Part shown: piece after piece, positions 37,931 through 46,416 of the stretch
How positions within the stretch are numbered: position 1 is the first letter of the stretch
Layout of the letters: each line of letters opens with the position of its first letter
Assembly: GCA_013360215.1 (NCBI GenBank)
Contig: JABWCP010000005.1
Span: 62,001-126,000, forward strand
DNA from: a bacterium
GTDB taxonomy: Bacteria; CLD3; SB21
Reading direction: 5' to 3'
Length of the DNA stretch: 64,000 nucleotides
Notes under the pieces: model-generated
Databases searched by the model: none
Told to the model about the DNA's origin: nothing
What the model saw: the letters and a program-made list of their open reading frames with translations, nothing else
Translations under genes and position numbers: made by a program

Positions 37931-39292
37931 ATGCAGTCCATTCAAACCATACTCCGACGACTCACAGAAGCACCCGACAAGGAAGCGCTGTACTGGAACG
38001 ATCGTTTTTTTTCTTATGCGGAATTAAACACCGCTATAGCCGCGTGGGAACCTGTTTTGAAAGACAACGGGGTCGGCCGCGGCACTGTTTGTGCTTTTTT
38101 AGGTGATTATTCACCGCAGACGGCGGCACTCATTTTTGCGTTGATGAAAGTCAAAGCTGTGATGGTTCCTTTTACATATGCGATCCAACGCGAAATCGAA
38201 GAATTCAAAAACATTGCCGGTGTCGAATGTATGTTCCGTTTTGCTCCGGACGACACATGGACCTTTGAAAGGTACAATGCCGTTCCGCGGAACGCGTTGA
38301 TTGAGGATTTTATGCAGCGCGACGTACCGGGGCTGATCGTATTTTCAAGCGGATCAACCGGCAAACCTAAGGGTATTTTGCAGGATTGCGAACGTGTCAT
38401 GCATAAATTTGTCGAAAAAAGACCGGGATGGCGTACACTTCTTTTTTTGATGATGGATCACTTTGGGGGATTTAACACATTTTTATCATCGTTTGCTTAC
38501 GGAGGTACGGCCGTTTGTCTTCCGGATCGCAATCCTGATACCGTGTGCCGCATCATACAAACTTCACGTGCGACACTCTTGCCCACGACACCGACATTTA
38601 TCAACCTTCTTTTGGCATCACGCGTGTACGGGCAATACGATCTGTCTTCGGTCAAAATGATTACCTATGGTACGGAAGTCATGAATGCCGCAACTCTTTC
38701 GAAAGTCCGCGATATTTTTCCTAATGCGCAGATCAAACAAACTTACGGTCTTTCCGAACTCGGCGTGTTGCGCTCGCAATCTGAAAGTGATGATTCCGTG
38801 TGGGTCAAAATCGGAGGTGCCGGTTTTGAAGTAAAAATCGTCGATAATATTTTGTGGATTCGGTCCGAAGCCAATATGGTCGGCTACCTCAATGCGCCCA
38901 GCCCTTTTGACAACGAAGGATGGATGTGTACCGGCGATCAAGTTGAGGTGCGCGGTGAATACATGCGTATCCTCGGTCGCAAATCGGAAATGATCAATGT
39001 CGGCGGTCAAAAAGTTTTCCCCGTCGAAGTCGAGAACGTTTTAATGGAAGCCGGTAATGTACGCGAAGTCAGCGTTTTCGCGAAACCCCATCCGATCATG
39101 GGTCACGTCGTGCACGCCAAAATCACCCTGCATGAACCGGAAGACACACTTCTTGCTACGGAACGTCTTCGCAAATTTTGTCTCGAGCGTATGGCAAAAT
39201 ACAAAGTACCGGTTAAATTTGTTTTTGTAGATAACAACGAACAACATAACGCGCGATTCAAAAAAATACGCCGCGATTCGGAGTCTTCCTAG
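37931..39292 (+). CDS. AMP-dependent acyl-CoA/ACP ligase
   Basis: A 453-residue adenylating enzyme of the ANL superfamily. The A3 loop VFSSGSTGKPKG lies at about 136-148. YGLSELG (A5), CTGDQVEV (A7) and LGRKSEMINVGGQKVFP (A8 hinge) follow, and the C-terminal catalytic lysine is in RFKKIRR. It is shorter than most acyl-CoA synthetases (500-600), mainly at the N-terminus. It probably activates a carboxylic acid as an acyl-AMP and passes it to the adjacent ACP or CoA. The stop overlaps the next GTG start by one base. Confidence 0.86.
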   Translation: MQSIQTILRRLTEAPDKEALYWNDRFFSYAELNTAIAAWEPVLKDNGVGRGTVCAFLGDYSPQTAALIFALMKVKAVMVPFTYAIQREIEEFKNIAGVECMFRFAPDDTWTFERYNAVPRNALIEDFMQRDVPGLIVFSSGSTGKPKGILQDCERVMHKFVEKRPGWRTLLFLMMDHFGGFNTFLSSFAYGGTAVCLPDRNPDTVCRIIQTSRATLLPTTPTFINLLLASRVYGQYDLSSVKMITYGTEVMNAATLSKVRDIFPNAQIKQTYGLSELGVLRSQSESDDSVWVKIGGAGFEVKIVDNILWIRSEANMVGYLNAPSPFDNEGWMCTGDQVEVRGEYMRILGRKSEMINVGGQKVFPVEVENVLMEAGNVREVSVFAKPHPIMGHVVHAKITLHEPEDTLLATERLRKFCLERMAKYKVPVKFVFVDNNEQHNARFKKIRRDSESS

Positions 39293-39813
39293 TGAGTTCA
39301 TTCTTCCTGCGCCCGTCTTTGTTGAGCGATGAAACGGCCATTTATAATCTTTATAACCGGGTTGCCGCTATACGCGGAGGACTTGCTCGTGAAACGCATG
39401 AAGTCACTTCCGATTATGTTCACCATTTTCTATCACGAAGCATCGCAACCGGTTTATCCATCATCGCAATCAATGAGAACGAATGCCTTGGTGAAATACA
39501 CGCCTACAGACCGGGCATTAAAGTATTTGATCATGTTTTGAGTGAACTCACGATCGCCGTTGACCCGAAGGCACAAGGTCTGGGTATCGGAAAACAACTC
39601 TTTACGACTTTTTTAGACACCGTCCGCACAACCATGCCGAACATATTGCGCGTAGAACTCATTGCACGCGAGAGTAATTCTAAAGCCATACGCATGTACG
39701 AAAAACTCGGATTCGTGACCGAGGGTCGTTTTGAAAATCGTATTCGCAGTGTGGATGGTGGTTTGGAAGCGGATATACCGATGGCTTGGATGAATCCTAA
39801 CTACAAAGGTTGA
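39292..39813 (+). CDS. GNAT N-acetyltransferase 1
   Basis: A 173-residue GNAT-fold protein starting at GTG 39292, one base overlapping the ligase stop. The acyl-CoA binding loop is Q-G-L-G-I-G-K-Q, with downstream N-S-K-A-I-R-M-Y-E-K-L-G-F typical of RimI/PhnO-like members. The family transfers acyl groups from CoA (sometimes ACP) to amines. As the last gene tightly packed in the acyl cluster, it is the best candidate for final transfer of the product to an amino group, though a general acetyltransferase is possible. Confidence 0.82.
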   Translation: MSSFFLRPSLLSDETAIYNLYNRVAAIRGGLARETHEVTSDYVHHFLSRSIATGLSIIAINENECLGEIHAYRPGIKVFDHVLSELTIAVDPKAQGLGIGKQLFTTFLDTVRTTMPNILRVELIARESNSKAIRMYEKLGFVTEGRFENRIRSVDGGLEADIPMAWMNPNYKG

Positions 39814-39819
39814 CCGTTC

Positions 39820-40866
39820 GTGAAAAAAGTAAAACTATGGAACGCTTTAATTTTTTTTAAACCAACCGCTGTCCTCTTTTTTTCCATTTTACTTTCTGCT
39901 TGTACACCACCGCCACCGATAGGCCCTTTGCCCGGCAAAACTCCGGATTCATTTCGTATCGCTTTCGGTTCTTGCAATAAAACATTTCTTCCCCAGCCGC
40001 TATGGAATCCGATCAGGACTGCCCAACCCGATCTTTGGATGTGGCTCGGTGACATCGTTTACGGTGATCGCGGCGGAATTGACACCATACGATGGATGTA
40101 CAATTTTCAAAAAAAACATCCGGACTACGCCGCGTTACGACAAACCGTACCGGTGATCGGAATTTGGGACGATCACGATTACGGTGTCAATGACGGCGGC
40201 AGCGAATATGAACACAAAAAAGAAACCCAACGTCTATTGATGGATTTTTTGGATGAACCCGCTGAAAGCCCTCGGCGCTTGCAAGAAGGTATTTATACGT
40301 CGTATCGCTACGACAAGCTCAATACCCGCATAAAGCTCATACTTCTTGATGAACGTTCATTCCGTGAAGAGCCGCGTGCCAACAAGGATATACTCGGCGA
40401 TAAACAATGGCAATGGTTGTACGGCGAGCTCTTCGGAGATACGACGGATATCACATTGATCGCTTCTTCCAGTCAAATTATCCCCAACGATAATTACGCG
40501 TTCAATGAAGTGTGGCAAGATTATCCGGCTTCAAGGGACAAAATTTTATCCTGGCTCAAAACGGTGCCGGGCACCGTATTCATTGTGAGCGGTGACCGAC
40601 ACTATGCCGAAATATCTCAAATCGAAAACGGCCGAAATAATGGCCGATCGACATTGACGGAGCTTACGTCCAGCGGATTGACACATACCAAAAATTATAC
40701 GCTTTATAGTTTACTGCCGATCGAACCTAATTCACACCGCGTCGGTGATTTTTACGGCGGACTGAATTTTGGCGTGATTGACATTGATGCCGTACAACGT
40801 AAAGTTTTCGGTTACGTGTGCGATCACGAATCCATGATACGTTTACAACTGGTTATCGATTACTAA
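39820..40866 (+). CDS. PhoD-like metallophosphatase lipoprotein
   Basis: 348 residues, GTG start with AAAGG 10 bases upstream. The N-terminus is a lipoprotein signal with lipobox LLSAC followed by a Thr/Pro-rich linker. The PhoD/alkaline phosphatase D metal motifs are visible: FGSCN, WLGDIVYGD, IWDDHDYGVND and VSGDRHYAE. Such enzymes hydrolyse phosphomonoesters or diesters outside the cytoplasm. It follows the GNAT gene by 6 bases. Whether it belongs to the acyl pathway or merely shares the transcript is unclear. Confidence 0.85.
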   Translation: MKKVKLWNALIFFKPTAVLFFSILLSACTPPPPIGPLPGKTPDSFRIAFGSCNKTFLPQPLWNPIRTAQPDLWMWLGDIVYGDRGGIDTIRWMYNFQKKHPDYAALRQTVPVIGIWDDHDYGVNDGGSEYEHKKETQRLLMDFLDEPAESPRRLQEGIYTSYRYDKLNTRIKLILLDERSFREEPRANKDILGDKQWQWLYGELFGDTTDITLIASSSQIIPNDNYAFNEVWQDYPASRDKILSWLKTVPGTVFIVSGDRHYAEISQIENGRNNGRSTLTELTSSGLTHTKNYTLYSLLPIEPNSHRVGDFYGGLNFGVIDIDAVQRKVFGYVCDHESMIRLQLVIDY

Positions 40867-40885
40867 AAACACTTCCGCAGGTTCC

Positions 40886-42601
40886 ATGTTACGACCTAAA
40901 TTACTGGATACGCTGAAAGACTATAATCGCGAACGCTTTATTGCGGATCTGAGCGCAGGCACTATAGTCGGCGTGGTAGCTTTACCGCTCGCCATAGCTT
41001 TTGCTATCGCATCGGGCGTTTCACCGGAACGCGGTTTATACACAGCGATCATCGCCGGTTTTTTGATTTCATTTTTAAGCGGCAGCAAAGTTCAGATCGG
41101 CGGCCCGACCGGGGCTTTCGTCGTGATCGTATATGGTATTGTAGAAAAATACGGCATTGACGGATTGATCATCGCCACGATCATGGCCGGGGTGATATTG
41201 ATTCTAATGGGGCTTGCTAAATTTGGCGGCCTTATCAAATATATTCCGCATCCGATCATCACCGGTTTTACATCCGGTATCGCCGTTATCATCTTCTCAA
41301 CACAAATTCGAGATTTTTTCGGCTTAACAATAGACAAAGTACCCGGTGATTTTGTAGAGAAATGGGCATCGTATATTGAACATGGATCCTCCATCAATTT
41401 TTATGCGTTTGGTATCGGCATCGCTACCCTATTAATTATCGTTTTTTGGTCACGCTTTTCACAAAAAATCCCGGGCTCATTGGCGGCTTTGATCATTTCG
41501 ACGTGTGTCGTTTATTTTTTTCAATTGCCCGTAGATACGATTCATACCCGCTTTGGTGAAATTCCGTCTTCATTACCTGCGCCTATTTTCCCCAATATTC
41601 AATGGTCTACGATCACAGCCCTCATTATGCCAGCGACGACGATCGCTTTACTGGGCGCGATCGAATCATTGCTCTGTGCTGTTGTTGCCGACGGTATGAT
41701 CGGTGACCGACATCGCTCCAATATGGAACTCATCGCGCAAGGCCTCGCCAATATAGTTACACCTTTTTTCGGAGGCATCCCTGCGACGGGCGCCATCGCA
41801 CGTACGGCGACCAATATCCGCAACGGAGGCCGGACACCGATCGCCGGTATTATCCACGCGCTGATCTTACTGATGATCTTGTTGATTTTTGGGAAATGGG
41901 CAGCTCTTATTCCTTTGCCTTGTCTGGCAGCCATCCTGATTTACGTTGCGTATAATATGAGTGAACATACAGCGTTTATGGCTATTATTCGCGGCCCTCG
42001 AACGGATGTGATCGTTTTGCTTACTACGTTTGCGCTGACCGTATTGGTTGATCTTACCGTGGCCATCGAAATCGGGATGATCCTCGCCGCATTTTTATTT
42101 ATGAAGCAGATGGCCGACGTTACACGTATTCAGGTGATCAAGTCTGATTTGGATGATCATGACGAGCCCCCCGACACACAAGCTGTCAAGGACAAACGCA
42201 TACCCCAGGGTGTGCAGGTTTTTGAAATCAACGGTCCGTTCTTTTTCGGCTCGGTTTATAAATTTCAGGAACACTTTGATTTTGCCAGACGGCACACGCG
42301 CGTATTGATTCTTCGCATGCGTGCCGTGCCCTATGTTGACGCGGGAGGGCTTCACGCGTTACGTGAAATGATGAATCATTGCCGAAAAGATAAAGTTTAT
42401 TTCTTGATCGCCGAGATACATACGCAACCGCTCATCGCCGTCGAGCAATCCGGCCTGATGCAAACCATGGGCGAAGATTATTATTTCGGCAATCTTGACG
42501 AAGCCCTGGCGGCAGCCGGCGAATTGATAAAAGCACAACCGGCTGAAAACACGGAATCTTTGCATCGTTATATGCATGAAATCCGTGAAGGCCAAAAGTA
42601 A
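40886..42601 (+). CDS. SulP-family anion transporter
   Basis: A 571-residue SLC26/SulP protein: about 10-14 transmembrane helices (residues 20-415) with the family stretch AGTIVGVVALPLAIAFAIASGV and the motif QIGGPTGAFVVI, and a cytoplasmic STAS domain at about 440-560 (VPYVDAGGLHALREM). Members carry sulfate, bicarbonate, dicarboxylates or other anions, and the substrate cannot be read from this sequence. It lies 20 bases after the phosphatase gene on the same strand. Confidence 0.9.
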   Translation: MLRPKLLDTLKDYNRERFIADLSAGTIVGVVALPLAIAFAIASGVSPERGLYTAIIAGFLISFLSGSKVQIGGPTGAFVVIVYGIVEKYGIDGLIIATIMAGVILILMGLAKFGGLIKYIPHPIITGFTSGIAVIIFSTQIRDFFGLTIDKVPGDFVEKWASYIEHGSSINFYAFGIGIATLLIIVFWSRFSQKIPGSLAALIISTCVVYFFQLPVDTIHTRFGEIPSSLPAPIFPNIQWSTITALIMPATTIALLGAIESLLCAVVADGMIGDRHRSNMELIAQGLANIVTPFFGGIPATGAIARTATNIRNGGRTPIAGIIHALILLMILLIFGKWAALIPLPCLAAILIYVAYNMSEHTAFMAIIRGPRTDVIVLLTTFALTVLVDLTVAIEIGMILAAFLFMKQMADVTRIQVIKSDLDDHDEPPDTQAVKDKRIPQGVQVFEINGPFFFGSVYKFQEHFDFARRHTRVLILRMRAVPYVDAGGLHALREMMNHCRKDKVYFLIAEIHTQPLIAVEQSGLMQTMGEDYYFGNLDEALAAAGELIKAQPAENTESLHRYMHEIREGQK

Positions 42602-42685
42602 AAACAATTAGATTTTGGCCCGTAAAACGACGAATTTGATCCTAACCACAATAAAAATCTATCCCAAAGGAGGCCGATATTATAA

Positions 42686-42769
42686 ATGATCCTCCTATAC
42701 AGAGGAGTATTGTATTTGATTTTTAAATTTCATAAAAACTTACAGTCTTTCTCACCTTCATTAATTTGA
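42686..42769 (+). CDS. Possible 27-codon leader ORF
   Basis: An ATG at 42686 opens 27 codons ending at a TGA at 42767-42769, preceded by a perfect AAAGGAGG (42666-42673) with a 12-base spacer. The predicted peptide is hydrophobic at its start and basic in the middle. The AGGAGG can pair with CCTCCT at 42691-42696 inside the ORF, so the site may be masked. It could be a leader peptide or chance. There is no codon-usage evidence either way. Confidence 0.25.
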   Translation: MILLYRGVLYLIFKFHKNLQSFSPSLI

Positions 42770-42796
42770 TCTCCCCGACAATCAATGTGGTAAAAT
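42766..42796 (+). promoter_or_regulatory. Possible promoter of the J-domain gene
   Basis: TTGATC at 42766-42771 and TAAAAT at 42791-42796 are separated by 19 bases, somewhat long. The element lies 64 bases upstream of the J-domain ATG and would place the start of transcription before the inverted repeat at 42817-42841. Confidence 0.3.
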
Positions 42797-42816
42797 AAGG
42801 TCTGACTATAGAACAC

Positions 42817-42841
42817 AACAATTAATGTTTTTTCAATTGTT
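42817..42841. promoter_or_regulatory. Inverted repeat in the J-domain gene leader
   Basis: AACAATT and AATTGTT form perfect 7-bp arms around an 11-base spacer, ending 19 bases before the J-domain start codon. It may be a repressor site or a leader hairpin near the ribosome-binding site. Confidence 0.4.
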
Positions 42842-42860
42842 CAAATTATGAGGGAAAAAT

Positions 42861-44930
42861 ATGACAATCGAAGATGCTCTAATAATACTCGAAATTAATG
42901 AACCACACCCCAATCTTAATCAGATCAAGTCCGCTTATCGTGTTCTTGCTAGAAAATATCATCCGGATAAAACCGGAACAAAAGATGCATCAAAATTCAT
43001 CTTAATCAATGCAGCATATGAGCTACTGAAAGATCACTTTGCTTTTGGATATTCTTCCTATGAACACGAAAAATGTGACGCAGAATTTGAAACAGAAAGT
43101 GATATATCTGCGCGATTGCGCGAAATTGAGAAAGCTTTTGAATTATTGCAACGAAGTTATGAAGAGTATCACAATGCGGTCTTTGCAAATATAGAGAATC
43201 AAATAATTGAAGTGCTTAATAGCTACACAACCAATTCTCAACTTAAGAATCATTTTCCTAGTTATTTTTCTGACGTTACAACGAATGGGTTACAAAATAT
43301 CGTTGTTTGGTTTAATGAGAATTTTGCAAGCATGGCAAAGTCTTATGACACTTGGATTAACGGATATTTGAAATCTGTATACGAGCAGCTTCAGGCTCAA
43401 GAGACTGCGCTATGGCGAAAATCACCCTTTTTAAGAAAAACTATTAAAATTAGTTTTTTTGTTAGTTTGATTAGCGTTCCAATTGGAATCTATTTAAATA
43501 ACAATCTACTACTTTTGTTGTTTCCAATTTACTTTGGAATACCCGCCGGCATAATTAAGTATTTCCGTTCAGTCAGATCGAGCTTTAGTATAGAGGAAAG
43601 AGTTATTAGATTAGATCATAATAAATTCAGGCTCTCTCCAGAACAAGCACAACTTTATGTAGGTGAAGAGGTATCTCAAAAAGAAACTTCTCAACTTGGA
43701 GCTGTAAGCGGTGCAGCTCTTGGATTGGCTGTTGGCGGACCGATTGGAGCTGTCATCGGAGGCGCGCTGGGAGGCCTTTTCGGTAGCATGTTTGGTGAGT
43801 CACTTGATGAACTTAAAAACAAAGTATATTCTCAGGCAAACATCAGACTTGTTGAGATCAATTCATTTATTTTAGAAAGATTGAACAATGAGATACCAAA
43901 AATTTATTCCGAATTAATAAATTCAGTAAAGGAAAACTACTCAAAGAATAAAAAAAACGCCGTTAATCTTTTGTTGACATACAATACTACTTATAATAAG
44001 ACGCATGCCTATAAAATCGAAAAAGACCACCCAATGATAAATATTGACTTTACGGACATGATATATGTAGTCTTACTTGCCTGTTTTTTCTTATCATTCA
44101 CAGTATATATTTCTGAGAAGAATAGTTTACGCAAGCTATCATTAACAGCACCATCAACCGTTGATGTTAGAAATAATCTCCAAAATGAAGTAATGAGTTT
44201 CATTTCTACCCATCTTAATTTTGAAGCCAAACAAGAAATTGAATCATATATAAATGATTACGAAGAGGTTGTTGATTATTATTCAACATCAAAAGTGACA
44301 AAAAATCAAATCAAGCAACTCAAACTGGCATTTTACAAAAAATGGCCGATGGTTTCATACAACCTTGATCGCAAAACGTTTCGAATTAATGAAGAAGGTG
44401 GTCAAATTCGAATATTCTTCAATTATCATTTTATTGTTGGAAATGACATTGAAAAAAGGGAGGGGGTAGCCGAAAATGAAATGGAAATTTATTTCAAGAA
44501 TGGAGTAATAAAAATCATAGCCGAAGAACAAAAAATATTACACACTGAGAACAAAACTACAAAGAACGAAAAGTACATTGAACCTATCGATAATTACTCA
44601 ATTAACTTTCGAGATCCAAAAGAGGTAATACGAGCATTTTATCTCTTTGTTGAAAAAAAGAAACCAGGTGAAGCTGTTTTGCTTTATGCTGAGGCTAAGA
44701 AAGAAAAAGTAAATAAAAAACTTATTGATGCTGTATCTACAGACACAGAATACTACAAAATAGAATCAATGATTGTTAACTACGAAAACGATGTTGAATG
44801 TGAAGTTAGCGTTTATCTTTTTCATAAAAAACATAACGCTCAAGAAGAGTACTGGGCTATTAATGTCAAATTAATTAAAGAATCTGATTTATGGAAAATT
44901 TGGAGCACTCCGGGAAAACAAATTTATTGA
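42861..44930 (+). CDS. J-domain membrane protein with glycine-zipper segment
   Basis: A 689-residue protein with an N-terminal J domain (about 1-60) including the Hsp70-activating HPD at 34-36. A helical region (about 75-185) follows, then two hydrophobic segments (about 194-235), a glycine-rich amphipathic stretch at 279-312 (G-x3-G-x3-G spacing, a glycine zipper), another helix near 396-414, and a charged C-terminal region (about 430-689) that I do not recognise. The C-terminal half has an N-T-F2-like feel, unproven. Codons are visibly AT-rich compared with both neighbours (the line at 43201 is 17 G+C in 60), suggesting acquisition. A Shine-Dalgarno GAGGGA sits upstream. It is probably a membrane co-chaperone recruiting DnaK; a defence role is speculative. 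Confidence 0.65.
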   Translation: MTIEDALIILEINEPHPNLNQIKSAYRVLARKYHPDKTGTKDASKFILINAAYELLKDHFAFGYSSYEHEKCDAEFETESDISARLREIEKAFELLQRSYEEYHNAVFANIENQIIEVLNSYTTNSQLKNHFPSYFSDVTTNGLQNIVVWFNENFASMAKSYDTWINGYLKSVYEQLQAQETALWRKSPFLRKTIKISFFVSLISVPIGIYLNNNLLLLLFPIYFGIPAGIIKYFRSVRSSFSIEERVIRLDHNKFRLSPEQAQLYVGEEVSQKETSQLGAVSGAALGLAVGGPIGAVIGGALGGLFGSMFGESLDELKNKVYSQANIRLVEINSFILERLNNEIPKIYSELINSVKENYSKNKKNAVNLLLTYNTTYNKTHAYKIEKDHPMINIDFTDMIYVVLLACFFLSFTVYISEKNSLRKLSLTAPSTVDVRNNLQNEVMSFISTHLNFEAKQEIESYINDYEEVVDYYSTSKVTKNQIKQLKLAFYKKWPMVSYNLDRKTFRINEEGGQIRIFFNYHFIVGNDIEKREGVAENEMEIYFKNGVIKIIAEEQKILHTENKTTKNEKYIEPIDNYSINFRDPKEVIRAFYLFVEKKKPGEAVLLYAEAKKEKVNKKLIDAVSTDTEYYKIESMIVNYENDVECEVSVYLFHKKHNAQEEYWAINVKLIKESDLWKIWSTPGKQIY

Positions 44931-45011
44931 CTTGCAAACTATTATTCGGACGAGAGAGTGCAAGCAACTCGCCTCGCATCATAGAAGTTCATAGTTCATA
45001 TAAAACTAAAC

Positions 45012-45030
45012 ATCATGGATGATGATTTTT
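45012..45030 (+). terminator. Weak hairpin after the J-domain gene
   Basis: CATCAT-GG-ATGATG is followed within a few bases by ATTTTT. The stem is A/T-rich with a very short loop, so it is at most a weak terminator. It lies in the 139-base gap between the J-domain and DUF3078 genes. Confidence 0.25.
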
Positions 45031-45069
45031 CAATAAATTAGTAGTCATTTAAAAATTAAGGAAATGCCT

Positions 45070-45912
45070 ATGACGTCTAAATTTACACTCTTTGCGTTGG
45101 TAATGGTCGTTTTTGCGCAAATGACTCATGCACAGGATACAACATGGCAGCGTGGCGGTGCAGCCAGTATCAACTTTAGTCAGGTACAGCTCAAGGATTG
45201 GGGCGGCGGCGGCGATAACTCGCTTGCGCTGAATTCACTTTTGAGCTTGTTTGCTAATTATCACTTTGAAAAAACGCGCTGGGAAAATTCTTTGGAACTG
45301 GGTTACGGTATCGTCAAACAGGGCGATGCCGGTACACGTAAAGCGGATGATAAGATCATTTATGTGTCCAAATACAATCGCGATTTCGTTGGCCCGTGGA
45401 AATATTCGGCATTATTGGATTTTCGTACACAATTTGCCAACGGCTATGATTACAGCGTACCCGATTCGTTACGTAAACCTATTTCCAAATTTATGTCGCC
45501 GGCAGCGCTCACCATCGCACTCGGTGCGGACTATCGTCCCAACGATAAGTTTTCAGCACTTATATCTCCCGTGACGGGCAAGGCAACTTTCGTTCTCGAC
45601 AAGCGCCTGTCTGACCTTGGATCGTTTGGCGTAAAAAAGGGTGACAAAGTTTATACTGAATTCGGTTGGTTTATCAACAGTGTTTACAAAACGCCCCTGA
45701 TGACCGGCATTGATTTTACATCCAAAATAAACATGTTCTCAAGTTACAAAAAAATCAAAGAAGTTGATGTCAACTGGGAAAACCTGATTCTGATGAAGGT
45801 GAATGAATATGTCAGCGCCAATTTGACGGCACAATTTGTTTACGATAAGGATGTTTCCAACAAATGGCAGATCAAAGAAGTTTTTGGCGCCGGACTACTG
45901 TACAAATTTTAA
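45070..45912 (+). CDS. DUF3078 outer-membrane protein
   Basis: About 280 residues. A signal peptide (ending in THAQ) is followed by a DUF3078 beta-barrel-like protein: a WQRGG...INFSQVQLKDWGGGGDNS opening, alternating aromatic/polar strands, and a C-terminal strand ending in Phe. DUF3078 proteins are typical of Bacteroidota and relatives and are predicted outer-membrane barrels of unknown function. I start at ATG 45070, eight bases after AAGG; ATG 45064 is too close. The G+C content returns to the chromosomal norm here, marking the edge of the AT-rich J-domain gene. Confidence 0.85.
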   Translation: MTSKFTLFALVMVVFAQMTHAQDTTWQRGGAASINFSQVQLKDWGGGGDNSLALNSLLSLFANYHFEKTRWENSLELGYGIVKQGDAGTRKADDKIIYVSKYNRDFVGPWKYSALLDFRTQFANGYDYSVPDSLRKPISKFMSPAALTIALGADYRPNDKFSALISPVTGKATFVLDKRLSDLGSFGVKKGDKVYTEFGWFINSVYKTPLMTGIDFTSKINMFSSYKKIKEVDVNWENLILMKVNEYVSANLTAQFVYDKDVSNKWQIKEVFGAGLLYKF

Positions 45913-45944
45913 CCGCTCGGCCAACATAACGAGGAGAATATCGT

Positions 45945-46346
45945 ATGGGTATGATGCAGGAATTTAAGCAATTTGCTTCGCGCGGCAATGTTGTCGATCT
46001 TGCCGTAGGTATCATCATCGGCGGTGCTTTCGGAAAAATCGTTTCATCGGCCGTGAGCGATCTGCTAATGCCTCCGCTCGGATGGATGATCGGCGGGCTC
46101 AGTTTTACGGATTTGAAATTTACGTTCAAAACGGAGTTGCTTGATGTAAAACCGGTTACCATCAATTACGGAAATTTTTTGCAAACGTGTGTGGATTTTT
46201 TGATCGTGGCTTTTGCCGTGTTTCTTCTGATCAAAGCGATGAACCGCTTTCATCAGAAACAGGAAACAGCACCGGCTGCACCTCCGGCACCAAGCAAACA
46301 AGAATTGCTGCTCGAAGAAATCAGAGACTTACTCAAAAAGAAATAA
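45945..46346 (+). CDS. mscL: Large-conductance mechanosensitive channel MscL
   Basis: A 133-residue protein matching MscL along its length (E. coli MscL is 136). It has the N-terminal amphipathic helix ([19 protein letters not shown]), TM1 with the G/A-rich pore lining ([14 protein letters not shown]), a short periplasmic loop, TM2 ([24 protein letters not shown], split here as residues of about 72-95) and a charged C-terminal helix. It opens under membrane tension to release solutes during hypo-osmotic shock. AGGAG lies upstream of the ATG, and a terminator follows. Confidence 0.95.
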   Translation: MGMMQEFKQFASRGNVVDLAVGIIIGGAFGKIVSSAVSDLLMPPLGWMIGGLSFTDLKFTFKTELLDVKPVTINYGNFLQTCVDFLIVAFAVFLLIKAMNRFHQKQETAPAAPPAPSKQELLLEEIRDLLKKK

Positions 46347-46363
46347 AAAACTTGGACTCATTG

Positions 46364-46397
46364 TATGGGAGCGGATTCGTGCCGCTCCTCATATTTT
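46364..46397 (+). terminator. Terminator after mscL
   Basis: GGAGCGG at 46368-46374 pairs perfectly with CCGCTCC at 46382-46388 around the loop ATTCGTG; the stem can extend to 11 bp with one bulged T. A short T4 tract follows. It ends before the next gene at 46417. Confidence 0.75.
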
Positions 46398-46416
46398 AAA
46401 ACGCTTTCGCAAAACT

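Noticed and set aside
42861-44930. A true DnaJ chaperone
   Set aside because: Beyond the J domain there is no G/F region, zinc-finger repeat or substrate-binding C-terminus; it is a J-domain protein of a different architecture.
45012-45030. An attachment site flanking the AT-rich island
   Set aside because: The short palindrome has no matching copy on the other side of the gene, so no duplication is evident.
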